A stretch of 16,536 bases of DNA from NCBI GenBank assembly GCA_902803685.1, contig CADCQR010000063.1, positions 1 to 16,536 on the forward strand, written 5' to 3'. The position numbers and the translations under genes were made by a program. A model generated the notes under the pieces. It saw nothing but the letters and a program-made list of their open reading frames with translations, searched no databases and was not told the DNA's origin. Position 1 is the stretch's first letter; each line of letters begins with the position of its first letter. Origin of the DNA: an uncultured Erysipelotrichaceae bacterium (GTDB lineage: Bacteria > Bacillota_I > Bacilli_A > RF39 > UBA660). Below are positions 15,687 to 16,536 of this stretch, one piece after another.

Positions 15687-16031
15687 GTGTCAAAAGATAA
15701 TTTTAAAAGATTTGCTAGAAGTCATCCTGAACTTATTTCACATGTTATGAGTGGAAATACTAGTTGGCAAAAATTATATGAGTTATTTGATATTTATGGG
15801 GATGATAATGAGGTATGGAGCAAATATATAAATAATGCTGTTAATAAAGAATTATCATTTAAGGATGTTTTTGATAATATAAAAAATATAGATATGGAGT
15901 CTATACAAAAAGGAGTAGAAAATATGCAAAAGACAATTGGCCTTTTACAGGGATTATCATTAGGAGGAACTAATGGTATGATTGATAAAGGGTATATTCC
16001 AAAAGATAACTACCATCATATGGAGGATTAA
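15687..16031 (+). CDS. ylbD: YlbD-like protein
   Basis: A 114-residue protein resembling Bacillus YlbD, a small protein annotated as a putative spore coat component. The N-terminal region (FKRFARSHPELISHVMSGNT, then SWQKLYELFDIYGDDNEVW) matches the family pattern of a short helix, a HP motif, a TWQELYE-like helix and a GEDDxxW turn. A C-terminal amphipathic helix (about 68-95) and a Gly-rich stretch (LSLGGTNGMIDKG) follow. The GTG at 15687 is chosen because AGGTGAT (15677-15683 region) gives normal spacing; a GTG at 15678 lies inside that binding site. The stop overlaps the next start by one base (TAATG), so the pair is translationally coupled, as ylbD and ylbE are neighbours in Bacillus. Whether this organism forms spores cannot be judged here. 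Confidence 0.8.
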   Translation: MSKDNFKRFARSHPELISHVMSGNTSWQKLYELFDIYGDDNEVWSKYINNAVNKELSFKDVFDNIKNIDMESIQKGVENMQKTIGLLQGLSLGGTNGMIDKGYIPKDNYHHMED

Positions 16032-16252
16032 TGGATTTATATACTATACATTATGTTAAAAGTAATCAATTAGTTTACAATTATTTGCGTGAGGACTCTA
16101 GCTGGTATAATCTATTAAATAGAGATAGTTCTAATTTAAAGGAAGTGGAAGAAGCAGCTAAAAAGTTTTATGGTATGAGGGTAGAAGATAGAATAAAAAG
16201 AATATCCGATAAAATAGATACAGTTTCTTCATTCTTAGAAATGATGAAATAA
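16031..16252 (+). CDS. ylbE: YlbE-like protein
   Basis: A 73-residue protein of the YlbE family: LREDSSWYNLLNRDSSNLKE (preceded by QLVYNY) followed by a long helix containing FYGMRVEDRIKRISDKI. Bacillus YlbE is of similar size and has the same HPxWYRxLSR-like centre, here represented by DSSWYNLLNRD. GGAGG at 16022-16026 lies just before the ATG, within the end of ylbD, and the TAATG overlap links both genes. The function is unknown in any organism to my knowledge. The adjacency to a YlbD-like gene strongly supports both calls. Confidence 0.78.
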   Translation: MDLYTIHYVKSNQLVYNYLREDSSWYNLLNRDSSNLKEVEEAAKKFYGMRVEDRIKRISDKIDTVSSFLEMMK

Positions 16253-16253
16253 A

Positions 16254-16280
16254 AAACGTTAATATTTTATATTGATGTTT
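16254..16280 (+). terminator. Hairpin terminator between convergent genes
   Basis: AAACGTTAATAT (16254-16265) pairs with ATATTGATGTTT (16269-16280) over 12 positions, two being G-U, with a 3-base loop. It starts two bases after the ylbE stop. On the plus strand the right arm ends in TTT but no longer T-run follows; on the minus strand a run of six T's follows the stem, though the two G-U pairs become A-C mismatches. It may serve both convergent genes weakly. Confidence 0.45.
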
Positions 16281-16297
16281 GTATATTATTAGTATAA

Positions 16298-16536
16298 TTA
16301 CTTACTCTTTTTTAGTTGAACTATAGTATCTTCATAGTTTTGTGTGAGCGATAGAAGTGAAGTGGTTGATACATCATAGTTACTAGCCATTAGCATTTGG
16401 TATGCAAGGATATCATTAGAAGAAACTAAGCTACTTAGGTCATTGTAAGTGTATAACACCTTTCTTCTCATCGCCATAGCTTTGTCTTGTGATGTTCTTG
16501 CTAAGGTATTCGCAGTTATGCCTTGGCAGCAAAACA
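16298..16536 (-). CDS. Unknown protein, C-terminal part (partial, runs off the right edge)
   Basis: On the minus strand one frame is open from the window edge to a TAA at 16298-16300, giving 78 residues that include RTSQDKAMAMRRKVLYTYND, LVSSNDILAYQMLMASNYDV and a terminal NYEDTIVQLKKSK. The segment is helical by eye, rich in Ser, Thr, Leu and Met, with no membrane helix in the visible part. GC is about 36 % by hand count against a visibly lower level in neighbours, with many C-ending codons (TAC, AAC, GAC, ATC, ACC, CTC). This can mean high expression or a foreign source. No family is recognised and the start lies outside the window; a shorter protein starting at an internal ATG (MAMRRK) cannot be excluded. 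Confidence 0.55.
   Translation of the reverse strand, partial: FCCQGITANTLARTSQDKAMAMRRKVLYTYNDLSSLVSSNDILAYQMLMASNYDVSTTSLLSLTQNYEDTIVQLKKSK

Overview
The window is AT-rich (roughly 70 % or more by eye) and reads throughout with the standard bacterial code: every long gene uses TGG for Trp and has no internal TGA. Low-GC codon use, Bacillus-type ParE/ParC, RecD2 (YrrC type), MtaB, a SpoVB-like flippase and a YlbD-YlbE pair point to a low-GC member of the Bacilli, probably an uncultured, gut-type lineage with a reduced genome (RF39/Erysipelotrichales-like). The lineage is an inference; the sequence holds no rRNA to confirm it. No tRNA, IS element, CRISPR array or prophage was seen.

Left part (1-2078), variable and decaying: the C-terminus of a wall-less-anchored surface protein (1-279), then a clearly broken gene (about 355-832; two frame changes, in-frame TAA and TGA) closed by a good terminator (841-873), then a membrane-anchored Asn/Asp/Tyr-rich protein of unknown function (932-1684), then about 390 bases without a convincing gene but with two strong hairpins that look like terminators.

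Minus-strand block (2079-5454): a SpoVB/MATE-like lipid flippase, followed by its own-promoter two-component system: an OmpR-type response regulator and an overlapping sensor histidine kinase.

Plus-strand core (5563-16252), four transcription units separated by hairpin terminators: (a) a single-pass membrane protein with a long acidic cytoplasmic tail and a repeated short motif; (b) mtaB-recD2-small membrane protein, i.e. a tRNA-modification enzyme, a DNA repair helicase and a 56-residue unknown; (c) parE - unknown gene with an apparent one-base frameshift - parC, the topoisomerase IV operon; (d) ylbD-ylbE, small proteins known from Bacillus. A convergent partial gene of noticeably higher GC (about 36 %) enters from the right edge on the minus strand.

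Most of the window is housekeeping. The items that deserve a second look are the frameshifted gene inserted between parE and parC, the decayed surface/membrane locus at the left, the acidic membrane protein at 5563-6600, the 56-residue protein after recD2, and the compositionally different gene at the right edge. I did not see a convincing new multi-gene system.
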